A stretch of 64,000 nucleotides of DNA, from NCBI RefSeq assembly GCF_036116635.1, contig NZ_CP107995.1, positions 6,014,001-6,078,000 on the forward strand, read 5' to 3'. Both the position numbers and the translations under genes were made by a program. The notes under the pieces are model-generated. The model did no database searches, was not told where the DNA came from, and saw nothing but the letters and a program-made list of their open reading frames with translations. Origin of the DNA: Amycolatopsis sp. NBC_00345. GTDB lineage: Bacteria > Actinomycetota > Actinomycetes > Mycobacteriales > Pseudonocardiaceae. Positions 28,402 to 36,298 of the stretch are shown here, piece by piece; position 1 is the first letter of the stretch; each line of letters starts with the position of its first letter.

Positions 28402-29940
28402 TCACCCGACGGGCACCGGGTTGAGCAGCTCGGCCGCCGTAGCCGCCAGCGTCTTGCGGTCGATCTTGCGGTTGGAGTTCAGCGGGAACTCGTCGACATG
28501 GCGGTAATGCCGCGGGATCACCCCCTCCGGCAGCACCTGCCGCAGCGCGCGGACAAGCTCGATGACCGGCCGCTCGCCGCCGGTGTAGAAGACGAACAGC
28601 TCGGTACCCGCGTCGCCCGCGACACCGAGGGCCACCGCGTCCAGGACACCGCAGTCGCGCAACGCGTGCTCCACCTCCGTCAGCTCGATGCGCCAGCCGA
28701 GCACCTGCACCTGCGAGTCGAGCCGGCCGAGGTAAGCCAGATCGGCCCCGTCGAGGCGGCGGACGCGGTCGCCGGTGCGGTAGAAACGGCGGCCGTCGCG
28801 GTCGAGGAAACGGCCGCGTTCGTCGGCCGGGTCGAGATAACCCGGCGTCAGCTGCGGGCCGGCGATGGCCAGCTCGCCCTCTTCCGGCTCCTCGACGTCA
28901 CCCTCGCCCAGCAGCAGGTAGTCGTGACCCGCGTGCACCGCCCCGATCGGGACGACGCCGTTCACCGCGACCTGCGGCGTCACCTCGTCGTCCCACTGAT
29001 AACCGGCGACGGTGATGGTCAGCTCGGTGGGGCCGTACAGGTTCTCCGCGATCGCGTTCGGCGCCGCGATCCGCCAGTCCGCCGTGTCCCGCACGGTCAG
29101 CGCCTCGCCCGCGAAGAAGCTCCACCGCAGCCCCGGCAGCGCCCCCGGGGTGAGCCCGCCGGTGCGGCGGACCAGGTCGATCGCGCTCGGCGTGGAGAAC
29201 CACACCGTCAGCCCGCGCTCGGCCGCGAACGCCGGCAGGTTCCGGTACGCCGCGCCGGGCAGCACCACCGCGGGCGCCCCCGCGCCCCACGCGCAGAACA
29301 GGTCGAACATCGCGCAGTCGAAGTTCAGGTCGAAGGTCTGCGAGAACACGTCGTCCGGGGTGAAGTCGTACCGCTCGTCGAGCAGGCCGAAGTAGTGCTC
29401 GGTGGCGGCGTGGCCGATCCGGACCCCCTTCGGCCGCCCGGTGGAGCCGGAGGTGAACAGCACGTACGCGCTGTCCTCCGGACGCACCGGCCGAGGCGCC
29501 GTCAGCGAGTGGGCCGCCCGCGGCCGCACCACTGACGGCTGGTCGCCGCATTCGGGCGCCAGCACGGTGACCGCCCGTCCGCCCAGTGCCTCCGGCAGCA
29601 GGGCGAGACCACGGGCGTCCGCGACGATCGCGTCCACCCCGGCGGCCTCGACCATCTGCCCGGTCCGGGCGGCCGGGAAGTCCGGGCGCAGCGGGACCAC
29701 CGTCGCGCCGGCGTACAGCCCGGCCAGAATCCCGGCGTAGGCGGTGACTCCCTTGCCCGCCAGCACCCCTACGGTGCGGGCGCCGGCCTCGGCCAGCGCA
29801 CCGCCCCACAACAGTGCCAGCTCGTGCAGCCGGTCGTAGGTGACGGCCTGCTCACCCACGTGGACGGCCACTCCGCCGTCCGATCGTTCGAGGCCGCGCA
29901 GGAACCGCGAATGCAGTCCGCCGGTGAAGCTCGTGTCCAT
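28402..29940 (-). CDS. Amino-acid adenylation enzyme for N-protection of the starter (VinM-like)
   Basis: A stand-alone adenylation-domain enzyme of 512 aa. The ATG at 29940 has GGAGG 6 nt upstream. Motifs: LFTSGSTGRPKG (A3), NLYGPTELTITV (A5), YRTGDRVRRLDG (A7), LGRLDSQVQVLGWRIE (A8) and the A10 lysine in NSNRKIDRK. It is divergently transcribed from the carrier-protein gene across a 130-bp intergenic region. In vicenistatin, VinM couples L-alanine to the amino group of 3-aminoisobutyryl-VinL so that the chain cannot cyclise or react early. The full set of partners supports the same step here. The amino acid used (Ala versus another small residue such as Gly or Ser) cannot be read with confidence. 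Confidence 0.88.
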   Translation of the reverse strand: MDTSFTGGLHSRFLRGLERSDGGVAVHVGEQAVTYDRLHELALLWGGALAEAGARTVGVLAGKGVTAYAGILAGLYAGATVVPLRPDFPAARTGQMVEAAGVDAIVADARGLALLPEALGGRAVTVLAPECGDQPSVVRPRAAHSLTAPRPVRPEDSAYVLFTSGSTGRPKGVRIGHAATEHYFGLLDERYDFTPDDVFSQTFDLNFDCAMFDLFCAWGAGAPAVVLPGAAYRNLPAFAAERGLTVWFSTPSAIDLVRRTGGLTPGALPGLRWSFFAGEALTVRDTADWRIAAPNAIAENLYGPTELTITVAGYQWDDEVTPQVAVNGVVPIGAVHAGHDYLLLGEGDVEEPEEGELAIAGPQLTPGYLDPADERGRFLDRDGRRFYRTGDRVRRLDGADLAYLGRLDSQVQVLGWRIELTEVEHALRDCGVLDAVALGVAGDAGTELFVFYTGGERPVIELVRALRQVLPEGVIPRHYRHVDEFPLNSNRKIDRKTLAATAAELLNPVPVG

Positions 29941-30070
29941 CGTGGTCCTCCGCCAGTAATAGGGGTACAGATGCGTCGATCCGGGACGGCGACGCGAGGT
30001 AGAGTCCAAAACCGAACCGGGCGGTCGGTTTCATGCCTGGTAGATCCGAACCTAGTCATCCGGAGCAGCC
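29941..30070. promoter_or_regulatory. Divergent promoter region between adenylation enzyme and carrier protein genes
   Basis: This 130-bp region must hold promoters for both genes. One TAATAGGGG (29957-29965) resembles half of the heptamer site found upstream of three other cluster operons, but the second repeat and the 23-bp spacing are missing. TAGAGT at 29999-30004 is a possible -10 for the carrier gene. Assignment is tentative. Confidence 0.4.
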
Positions 30071-30316
30071 ATGTGGGACAGCACTTTCGACGAGACCCTT
30101 CGCACGTTCCTTCCGTTCCTGCCCGCCGAGGAGGCGCTGACCGCCGAAACCCCGCTGCGGGAGTACGGGCTCGACTCGCTCGCGACCGTGGAACTGCTCG
30201 CCTTGCTGGAGCAGAACTACAACGTGCGCTTCGAGGACGACGCCCTGAACCTGGAAACGTTCGAGAACCCCGGCCGCCTGTGGGCGACCCTGACCGAACT
30301 CCAGCCGGCTAGCTGA
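30071..30316 (+). CDS. Stand-alone acyl carrier protein for the amino acid starter (VinL-like)
   Basis: An 81-aa carrier protein with the phosphopantetheine serine in EYGLDSLATVELL near residue 35. The ATG has GGAG 5 nt upstream. Size and motif are those of discrete ACPs rather than excised synthase domains. It sits between the alanine-type adenylation enzyme and the trans acyltransferase, tail-to-tail with the latter (8-bp overlap). Its expected cycle is to receive 3-methylaspartate, carry it through decarboxylation and alanylation, and hand the dipeptidyl unit to the loading ACP of the 5,321-aa synthase. Confidence 0.93.
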   Translation: MWDSTFDETLRTFLPFLPAEEALTAETPLREYGLDSLATVELLALLEQNYNVRFEDDALNLETFENPGRLWATLTELQPAS

Positions 30317-31268
30317 CGCGGGACGGGCCCGCGCCCCGGCGCCGTGGCTGCAGGGCCAGCCGCGGGTTCACGGTGACCACTTCGAACCGGCTCGTGGTGG
30401 CGCGGACCCGGCCGAACAGCGTGTCCGGTCCCGCCACCCAGAGCTTCCGGACGCCGAGCTGCTCCAAGGAGGACACGACATGCGGCCAGCGCAGCGGCTT
30501 GACGATGCTGTCCAGCAGCATCGTGCGCACTTGCTCACCGGTGCGCAGGATCGAGCCGTCCTGGTCGGCGACGATGGGCAGCAGCGGGTCGTGGAAGTCG
30601 AGGCCGCCGAGGACCTCGTCCTCCGCCTTGCGCCGCAACGCCCCGAACGCGCCCGAGTGCAGCGGCGGCCGCATCGTGTACAGCGACAGCCCGCCCATGC
30701 TCCGGATCGACTGCTTGAGCCAGTCGAGGTTCCGCTCGCGCAGCGAGACCATGTAGAAGTCGTGGTCGATGTAACACGAGATGTCGGACCACTCGCCGCG
30801 GCCTTCCAGCTCGGCGAGGGCGTCGTTGAGCTTCTCCTCCGGGGTGCGGACGAACGAGTGCGTGACCACGTCGGTGTGCTCGGTGGCGAAGAACTCGTTG
30901 AGGCAGCGGGCGAGCTCCGCGGTCATCCACACGGCGTCGGGGAAGGTCAGCGAACCGGCGTACACACTGGCCGGCTTCTCGCCGAAGCTCGGCCCGGTGC
31001 AGTAGTCGGGGCTGAGGTCGTACTCCTGCTCGGCCCATTCGGCGAGCGCGAGGCAGGTCAGCATGAACCCGACCTGGGCGTACTCGGAGTAGTCGCCGTC
31101 GGCCTCGCGGAAGTTGTCGACCAGCGAGTAGCCCAGCCGGTCGTTCGCCTCCCCGATCAGCCGGCGGGCGAACGGGTTGATCAGCAGGAACTTGCCGAAG
31201 TCGGCGAACCGGCACGGGCTCATCCCGGGGAACACGACCGCCGATCCGGCCCGGTTGGCCTCATCCAT
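30309..31268 (-). CDS. Discrete acyltransferase moving the protected starter to the synthase (VinK-like)
   Basis: A 319-aa malonyltransferase-fold protein. The nucleophile elbow reads GPSFGE near residue 90 instead of the usual GHSxG, and the second catalytic His is probably in PPLHSGAFG near 205. The Arg that normally binds a malonyl carboxylate is not evident, which fits transfer of an aminoacyl rather than a malonyl group. The ATG overlaps the aminopeptidase stop (ATGGATGA). In vicenistatin, VinK shuttles the alanyl-aminoisobutyryl unit from VinL to the N-terminal ACP of VinP1. The bare N-terminal ACP on the synthase here needs exactly such a partner. It is unlikely to be a trans-malonyltransferase because every module has its own AT. 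Confidence 0.9.
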   Translation of the reverse strand: MDEANRAGSAVVFPGMSPCRFADFGKFLLINPFARRLIGEANDRLGYSLVDNFREADGDYSEYAQVGFMLTCLALAEWAEQEYDLSPDYCTGPSFGEKPASVYAGSLTFPDAVWMTAELARCLNEFFATEHTDVVTHSFVRTPEEKLNDALAELEGRGEWSDISCYIDHDFYMVSLRERNLDWLKQSIRSMGGLSLYTMRPPLHSGAFGALRRKAEDEVLGGLDFHDPLLPIVADQDGSILRTGEQVRTMLLDSIVKPLRWPHVVSSLEQLGVRKLWVAGPDTLFGRVRATTSRFEVVTVNPRLALQPRRRGAGPSRVS

Positions 31269-32211
31269 GACTGGCGACCTCTCGTTCGGCGGCCCGGCTC
31301 ACGGGCTCGCGGGGGTGGACTTGCTGCAGGAAGCCCAGCAGGACCTCCTGGAACCGCTCGGGTTCCTCGAGGTGCGGGACGTGGCTGGAGTGCTCGAAGA
31401 TCTCCCAGCGCACGTCGTGGATCCGGTCGAAGTACGGCTGGACGGTCACCGGGGTGGCTTCGTCGTGCCGGCCGGAAATGAGCAGGGTGGGTGCCTCGAT
31501 GTCGTCGAGGTACTCGATCACGGAGTAGTCCTTCAGCGTGCCCGAGACGGTGAACTCGCTCGGCCCGTTCATCGTGGCGTAGACGGTGTTGTCCTCCGCC
31601 ATCTCCATGAACGAGGCGAGGTAGTCACTCGGCCACGGCAGCTCCCGGCAGACGTGGCGGTCGTAGAACACCCGCATCAGGTCGAAGTACTCCTGCGTGG
31701 TGGTGGTACCGGCGGCTTCGTGCTCCCGCAGCCGGGCGTCGACGCCGGGCGGAAGCTGCGCCCGGAGCACGTCCATCTCCTGGCGCCACAACGGGTACGA
31801 GGCGGGCGAGTTCGCGATCACCAGCCCACGCAGGCCGTCCGGGCGCTGCGCGGCGTGCCGCGCGACGACCAGCCCGCCCCAAGACTGTCCATAAAGGACG
31901 TAATTGTCCTCGATGCCCAGCCGGTGCAGCAGGTTGTCCAGCTCGTCGGCGAACAGCTCCGGGGTCCAGAAGTCCGCGCCCCGGTCCGGCAGGTGCGTCG
32001 AACCGCCGCTGCCCAGCTGGTCGTAGTGCACCACCGGCCACCCGTGCCCGGCCAGTTCGCCGAGATTGCGCAGGTAGTCGTGGGTGCTCCCGGGCCCGCC
32101 ATGGACCACGACCACGGTGGGCAGCTCGCCGCCGACGACGCCGGTGACCCGGTACCAGGTGCGGTACTCGCCGAAGGGAACCCAGCCCTTCGCGGTGGGT
32201 GCCACGGCCAT
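31261..32211 (-). CDS. Proline-iminopeptidase-family aminopeptidase removing the protecting residue (VinJ-like)
   Basis: An alpha/beta-hydrolase of about 316 aa. I chose the ATG at 32211 because AGAGG lies 8 nt upstream; an ATG at 32217 and a GTG at 32220 are too close to that site. The oxyanion loop HGGPGST, nucleophile GQSWGG, acid in GRHDEATP and His in EHSSHVPHLEEP form the complete family signature. It leads a two-gene operon with the trans acyltransferase. By analogy to VinJ it cleaves the N-terminal alanyl group from the finished polyketide chain, freeing the amine for macrolactam closure. The family also includes ordinary proline iminopeptidases, so the assignment rests on context. 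Confidence 0.9.
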   Translation of the reverse strand: MAVAPTAKGWVPFGEYRTWYRVTGVVGGELPTVVVVHGGPGSTHDYLRNLGELAGHGWPVVHYDQLGSGGSTHLPDRGADFWTPELFADELDNLLHRLGIEDNYVLYGQSWGGLVVARHAAQRPDGLRGLVIANSPASYPLWRQEMDVLRAQLPPGVDARLREHEAAGTTTTQEYFDLMRVFYDRHVCRELPWPSDYLASFMEMAEDNTVYATMNGPSEFTVSGTLKDYSVIEYLDDIEAPTLLISGRHDEATPVTVQPYFDRIHDVRWEIFEHSSHVPHLEEPERFQEVLLGFLQQVHPREPVSRAAEREVASHG

Positions 32212-32276
32212 GCTCATCACCTCTTTTGTCTCCCTCGTCCGGCTGCGTTCGGATGCTGACGGCCGGATCCACCTTC

Positions 32277-32337
32277 ATGTCTATCCGCCGCGGCCGCGTC
32301 GTCACCAGCCCCTAAGGGGCGTCTAAAGCGCGTCTAA
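32277..32337 (-). promoter_or_regulatory. Triple direct-repeat operator and -10 of the aminopeptidase-acyltransferase operon
   Basis: On the minus strand three heptamers, TTAGACG (32337-32331), TTAGACG (32326-32320) and TTAGGGG (32315-32309), are spaced at exactly 11 bp. They are followed by 23 bp and GATAGACAT (32285-32277), whose ATAGAC or TAGACA can act as a -10. The proximal heptamer is also part of the palindrome CCCCTTAGGGG, so the site might act on the divergent glycosyltransferase gene too. The rest of the 297-bp region shows no further gene; a CCCCTAG lies at 32407. Confidence 0.7.
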
Positions 32338-32508
32338 GTGCCACCACTTCATTACTGCACAACGGATCCCGGCGGAAGGCCCCGGCGGCGGAACAGGGGT
32401 GCGCGACCCCTAGCCGCGGCTTCCCGGGTCGGCCGGCCGTCCCATCGGGACTACCTTCTTCCCAGTACCAGCAGTGGTTTTCCACCCGCGACATCGGAGA
32501 GTGCGGCC

Positions 32509-33765
32509 ATGCGTGTTTTGCTGATGGTGTTCCCGACGAGGACGCACGTCTACAGCATGGCGCCGGTCGGCTGGGCGCTGGCCGCGGCCGGGCACGAGGT
32601 CCGCTTCGCCGGGCAGCGCAATCCCCGGGAGGTCGCGTCGTTCGCCGAGACCGGCCTGGACGCGATGTGGTTCGGCGAGGACCTCGACATCGCCCGGCAC
32701 CGGCAGGTGGACGGCAACGACACGACGCGGGACGACTTCCGTATCTCCGAAAGCCGGCCCGAGCGTTATACCGAAGAGTACGTGCGCAACGTCTACGACC
32801 AATGGATGCAGGTCTTCCGCTGGGGCGCCCCCGAGCCACTCCTCGACGAGCTGGTCCGGTTCGCCCGGCAATGGCAGCCGGACCTCGTGGTGTGGGACCC
32901 GATGATCTACCCCGCGCCGATCGTCGCGCAGGCGATCGGCGTGCCGCACCTGCGGATGATGTACGCGGCGGACCAGACGGCCCGGCTCGGCGCGCAGTAC
33001 CGGGACCTGCGCGCGAGCCGGCCCGACGACACGACACCGGACCCGTTCGAGGAGTGGATGTCCGCGGCCGTCGCGCGCTTCGGCGCGGACTACGACGAAA
33101 ACCTGCGCTACGGCGTCAAAACCATCGACTGCCACCCGTCCTACCTGCGCTACGACGGCGTCGATGTGGACTACCTGCCGGCCCGGTTCGTGCCGCTGAA
33201 CAAGCCGATGGCCATCCCGCGCTGGGTGCTCGAACCCCCGGCGCGCCCGCGCGTGCTGGTGACGCTGGGCATCTCCAACCGGCAGACGCTCGGCGTCGAG
33301 GAGACGTCGGTGGCCGACCTGCTCGACGGCCTCGCGGACCTCGACGTCGAGGTGATCGCGACGCTCAACGCCGCGCAGCTGGCCACCGTGCCCAAGGTCC
33401 CGGACAACGTCCGCGCCGTCGACTTCGTGCCGATGAACGAGCTGCTCGCGAGCTGCTCGGCGATCGTGCACCAGGGCGGCGGCGCGACGATCGGCAACGC
33501 CGTGGTCAACGGCGTTCCGCAGCTCGTCATCCCCGGCACCACCTGGAGCGAGCGCGTCTCGGCGGAAGCGCAGGTCAAGCGCGGGAACGGAGTGCTGGTG
33601 GACCTGGAGGACGTCACGCCCGGCTCCGTGCGCGAAGGGATCCAGCGGCTGCTGGAGGAGCCGGGCTTCCGCGAGAGCGCGCTCGAGGTGCGCGACGAGA
33701 TGCTGGCCACGCCGACGCTGGACGAGCTGGTGCCGGAGTTCGAACGGATCGCGCGATGCCGGTGA
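32509..33765 (+). CDS. Glycosyltransferase, GT-B macrolide/anthracycline type
   Basis: A 418-aa GT-B enzyme. The ATG at 32509 has GGAGAG about 8 nt upstream. The N-terminal domain begins MRVLLMVFPTRTHVYSM with the typical acceptor-domain pattern. The C-terminal donor domain holds IVHQGGGATIGNAV and the PQLVIPGTTW segment that bind a nucleotide diphosphate sugar. It resembles enzymes attaching deoxysugars to macrolides and macrolactams (the VinC-like role). No deoxysugar biosynthesis gene is in the window; these may lie to the left, or the sugar may come from a common pool. Its last 10 bases overlap the histidine kinase start, so it is the first gene of a GT-kinase-regulator unit, an unusual combination. 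Confidence 0.9.
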   Translation: MRVLLMVFPTRTHVYSMAPVGWALAAAGHEVRFAGQRNPREVASFAETGLDAMWFGEDLDIARHRQVDGNDTTRDDFRISESRPERYTEEYVRNVYDQWMQVFRWGAPEPLLDELVRFARQWQPDLVVWDPMIYPAPIVAQAIGVPHLRMMYAADQTARLGAQYRDLRASRPDDTTPDPFEEWMSAAVARFGADYDENLRYGVKTIDCHPSYLRYDGVDVDYLPARFVPLNKPMAIPRWVLEPPARPRVLVTLGISNRQTLGVEETSVADLLDGLADLDVEVIATLNAAQLATVPKVPDNVRAVDFVPMNELLASCSAIVHQGGGATIGNAVVNGVPQLVIPGTTWSERVSAEAQVKRGNGVLVDLEDVTPGSVREGIQRLLEEPGFRESALEVRDEMLATPTLDELVPEFERIARCR

Positions 33766-34871
33766 CGCAGCGGCCGCACGCGATCCGGACCATCGGGTTC
33801 CTGATCGCGGGCTTCCCGCTGCGGCTGCTGGCGTTTGTCCTGACGCTGGCGTCGGTGGTGGTCGGCATCGCGACCACCATGCTGTGGGTCGGCATCCCGA
33901 TCCTCATCGCCGCCACGTCCATCGCCCGCGGCTTCGCCGACCTCGAACGCCGCTGGGTGCACACCCTGCTCGGCATCGAGATCGCCGACCCGCTCCGGCG
34001 CCCGCACGGAAACGGGCTGCTGCACAAGTGGCAGACCCGGTTCATCGACCCTGTCACCTGGCGTGAGCTGGCGTTCGTGCTGCTGGCGCTGCCGCTGGGC
34101 ATCTTCGAGTTCGTGGCCGGGATCGTCTCGGTGGCGGTGCCGCCGTTCGGCATCTACATCGCGCCGCGGATCGGTGCGATGCACGGCACGCTGTCGCTGT
34201 CGCTGCTCGGCCCGGACCGGACCGCGCAACTGGAGGCGCGCACGCGCCAGCTCAAGGACTCCCGCGCCCGCGGCGTCGACGCCGTGGAGGCCGAGCGCCG
34301 GCGCATCGAACGCGATCTGCACGACGGCGCGCAGCAGCGGCTGGTGGCCGTCGCGATGAGCCTGGGGCGCGCGCAGCTGAAGCTCGACACCGACAACCAG
34401 GCGGACGTGCGCGAGCTCATCGGCGCCGCGCACAGCGATGCCAAGCTCGCCGTCTCCGAGCTGCGTGACCTCGCGCGCGGGATCTACCCGCCGGTGCTGC
34501 AGGACCGCGGCCTCGACGCGGCGCTGTCCTCGCTGACCGCGCGCATGCCGCTCCACGTGGACGTCGAGGTGACGGTGGAGCCGCGGCCGCCCGCGCCGGT
34601 TGAGACCACGACGTACTTCATCGTCAGCGAGACGCTCACCAACATCACCAAGCACGCGGGCGCCGACCGCGCCTCGGTCCGGGTCACCCGCGACGCCGCC
34701 ACCGTGGTCGTCGAGATCATGGACAACGGCCACGGCGGCGCCTCGGTGAGCCCCGGCGGCGGGCTGGCCGGGCTGGCCGACCGGGCCGCCACGATCGACG
34801 GGGTGCTCACCGTGGTCAGCCCCGTGGGCGGCCCGACGGTGGTGCGCGCCGACCTGCCCGTCCGATGGTGA
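33756..34871 (+). CDS. NarL-type sensor histidine kinase
   Basis: A 371-aa membrane kinase whose ATG lies inside the end of the glycosyltransferase gene (ATGCCGGTGA). Residues 20-70 and 100-140 contain two paired hydrophobic segments forming a four-helix membrane sensor with very short loops. The dimerisation/phosphoacceptor block is RIERDLHDGAQQRL (HisKA_3, phospho-His in LHDGAQ), and the HATPase has DNGHGG and the GGGLAGLADRA G-box. The response regulator follows after 51 bp. The ligand is unknown; the short extracytoplasmic loops suggest membrane or cell-envelope sensing. Whether it controls the cluster, or was merely placed behind the glycosyltransferase gene, is open. Confidence 0.93.
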   Translation: MPVTQRPHAIRTIGFLIAGFPLRLLAFVLTLASVVVGIATTMLWVGIPILIAATSIARGFADLERRWVHTLLGIEIADPLRRPHGNGLLHKWQTRFIDPVTWRELAFVLLALPLGIFEFVAGIVSVAVPPFGIYIAPRIGAMHGTLSLSLLGPDRTAQLEARTRQLKDSRARGVDAVEAERRRIERDLHDGAQQRLVAVAMSLGRAQLKLDTDNQADVRELIGAAHSDAKLAVSELRDLARGIYPPVLQDRGLDAALSSLTARMPLHVDVEVTVEPRPPAPVETTTYFIVSETLTNITKHAGADRASVRVTRDAATVVVEIMDNGHGGASVSPGGGLAGLADRAATIDGVLTVVSPVGGPTVVRADLPVRW

Positions 34872-34922
34872 GCTTTCGGCTCTGTTTCCAACCCGCTCGG
34901 CGAACCCCCTGAGGAGCACCCC

Positions 34923-35576
34923 ATGCGCGTCGTGATCGCCGAAGACTCCGTGCTGCTGCGCGCGGGCGTGCAGAGCCTGCTCGCCGACGTCGGCATCGAA
35001 ACCGCCGCCGCCGTCGACAACGGCGACGACATGCTGGTCGCCATCCGCGAACACCACCCCGACCTGGTCATCGCCGACGTCCGCATGCCCCCGACCTTCA
35101 CCGACGAAGGCCTGCGCGCGGCTTTGGCCGCCCGTAAGGAAGTCCCGGGCCTGCCGGTGCTGGTGGTCTCGCAGTACGTCGAGGGCAGCTACGCGGTCGA
35201 CCTGATCGCCGAGGGCACTTCGGGCGTGGGCTACCTGCTGAAAGAACGCGTCGCCGACGTGGCCGACTTCCTGGAGGCAGTCCGCCGCGTGGCCGGCGGC
35301 GGCTCCGCGATCGACCCGGACGTGATCGCCCAGATGCTCTCTCGCAGCAAGGACCCGCTCGACGCCCTCACCGCCCGCGAAACCGAGGTCCTCAGCGTGA
35401 TGGCCCAAGGCTTCTCCAACGCCGCGATCGCCAAGTCCCTGGTGGTGACCCAAGGTGCCGTGGAAAACCACATCAGCAACATCTTCGCCAAACTCGGCCT
35501 GGAAGCCAGCCGCGACGAAAACCGCCGCATCCGAGCGGTACTGACCTATTTGGACAGTACCGCCGTGCGCGCGTGA
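34923..35576 (+). CDS. NarL/FixJ response regulator
   Basis: A 217-aa regulator. The receiver domain has the acidic pair in IAEDS, the phospho-acceptor Asp in VIADVRMPP near residue 54, and the Lys in YLLKERV near 104. The LuxR-type HTH near 150-200 has TARETEVLSVMAQGFSN followed by VENHISNI. It is the cognate partner of the preceding kinase by position and family. It is a candidate, though unproven, reader of cluster promoters. NarL proteins usually bind short inverted heptamers, whereas the shared sites seen here are direct repeats, so a different activator is at least as likely. Confidence 0.95.
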   Translation: MRVVIAEDSVLLRAGVQSLLADVGIETAAAVDNGDDMLVAIREHHPDLVIADVRMPPTFTDEGLRAALAARKEVPGLPVLVVSQYVEGSYAVDLIAEGTSGVGYLLKERVADVADFLEAVRRVAGGGSAIDPDVIAQMLSRSKDPLDALTARETEVLSVMAQGFSNAAIAKSLVVTQGAVENHISNIFAKLGLEASRDENRRIRAVLTYLDSTAVRA

Positions 35577-35692
35577 TTCACCTGATCGATACCGTGCAAG
35601 TGTTCGACTGGGGCGGGTAACTTGGAGGCATGGCCCTCTTTGACTCCCGCGGTTTCCTTCCTCTTTCCCGAGAACTGCTGTCCTGTAACGGA

Positions 35693-35732
35693 AGCCGCAC
35701 CCGTGCCCGGAGATTCCGGCACGGGTGCGGCT
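35693..35732. terminator. Convergent-gene terminator
   Basis: A perfect 15-bp stem (35693-35707 with 35718-35732, sequence AGCCGCACCCGTGCC and its complement) and a 10-nt loop lie between the convergent response regulator and acyl-CoA carboxylase epsilon genes. It is followed by pyrimidine-rich sequence on either strand and is likely bidirectional. Confidence 0.85.
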
Positions 35733-35746
35733 CTTCTCGACCAGTC

Positions 35747-36298
35747 TCAGCGCGATGCACGCCAGCTCGTCGCCACCTGGAAACGAGGCGGCCGCGGGAC
35801 CACCACTACCGGCGCACCGGACGAGGCTGTCCGAGACACGGCAGCGGCAGCCCCCACCGCAGACAGGACCGCGACCAGCGCCGCCAGCTCGGCATCGTCC
35901 GGTGAACCGCGCACGATGCGCACCTCCGGTGTGGTCGGCACGTCCATATCGGGTGTGGCCAACACATCCCCACCCGGCACGGTCGGCGGCGGCACCTCCG
36001 GCGTGCCCACCACATCCACGTCCGGCGCGGCCGACAGCCGCACCTCCGGCGCGGCCACCACATCCCCACCCGGTCTGGTCGGCAGCTGCACTTCCGACAT
36101 GCCCACCACACCCACACCCGGCGCGGCCGACAGCCGCACTTCCGGCGTGGCCACCACACCCACGCTCGGCGCGGTCGGCGACGGCACCTCCGGCGTGGTC
36201 AACCCATCCACACCCGGTCTGGTCGGCAACTGCACCCCCGGCGCGCCCACCACACCCACACCCAGCGCGGCCACCAGCGGCACCTCCGGCGCGCCCAT
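35747..36298 (-). CDS. Acyl-CoA carboxylase epsilon subunit with a long repeat extension
   Basis: A 183-aa protein; the ATG overlaps the stop of the beta subunit gene (TGATG). The C-terminal 65 residues match actinobacterial AccE/PccE epsilon subunits: PEVRIVRGSPDDAELAALVA, then a variable linker and a terminal Trp. These subunits are normally 60-90 aa and stabilise the alpha-beta carboxylase. Here about 120 extra N-terminal residues are eight copies of a 16-aa unit of the type VGVVATPEVRLSAAPG, each echoing the start of the epsilon domain (TPEVR). The conserved Val or Met of the PEV motif recurs at 6, 22, 38, 54, 70, 86, 102 and 118. Whether the extension is translated is supported by frame and start overlap but not proven; an internal start nearer TTPEVRIV would give a normal-sized subunit. 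Confidence 0.85.
   Translation of the reverse strand: MGAPEVPLVAALGVGVVGAPGVQLPTRPGVDGLTTPEVPSPTAPSVGVVATPEVRLSAAPGVGVVGMSEVQLPTRPGGDVVAAPEVRLSAAPDVDVVGTPEVPPPTVPGGDVLATPDMDVPTTPEVRIVRGSPDDAELAALVAVLSAVGAAAAVSRTASSGAPVVVVPRPPRFQVATSWRASR
35920..36298 (-). repeat. 48-bp in-frame tandem repeats in the epsilon subunit gene
   Basis: About seven and a half degenerate 48-bp units encode the 16-aa repeats. Alternate units are most alike (those encoding RLSAAPG versus LPTRPG), giving a higher-order period of about 96 bp and suggesting duplication of unit pairs. Confidence 0.85.

Noticed and set aside
30309..31268. The discrete acyltransferase considered as a trans-AT malonyl loader
   Set aside because: Each visible module has its own AT with intact GHSIG and HAFHS, and the GPSFG elbow and neighbouring genes fit starter transfer.
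33171..35471. A 766-codon minus-strand frame opposite the glycosyltransferase, kinase and regulator
   Set aside because: It is antisense to three well-supported genes and has a low-complexity His/Arg/Gly composition.
35630..35905. A 91-codon plus-strand frame with a good GGAGG site before its ATG
   Set aside because: It runs through the bidirectional terminator and into the epsilon subunit gene, and the protein is arginine-rich with no motif; the ribosome site is probably coincidental.
35920..36298. 48-bp repeats considered as CRISPR or iteron origin
   Set aside because: The units are degenerate, contiguous without spacers and encode 16-aa repeats in frame with the epsilon subunit; no replication or cas gene is nearby.
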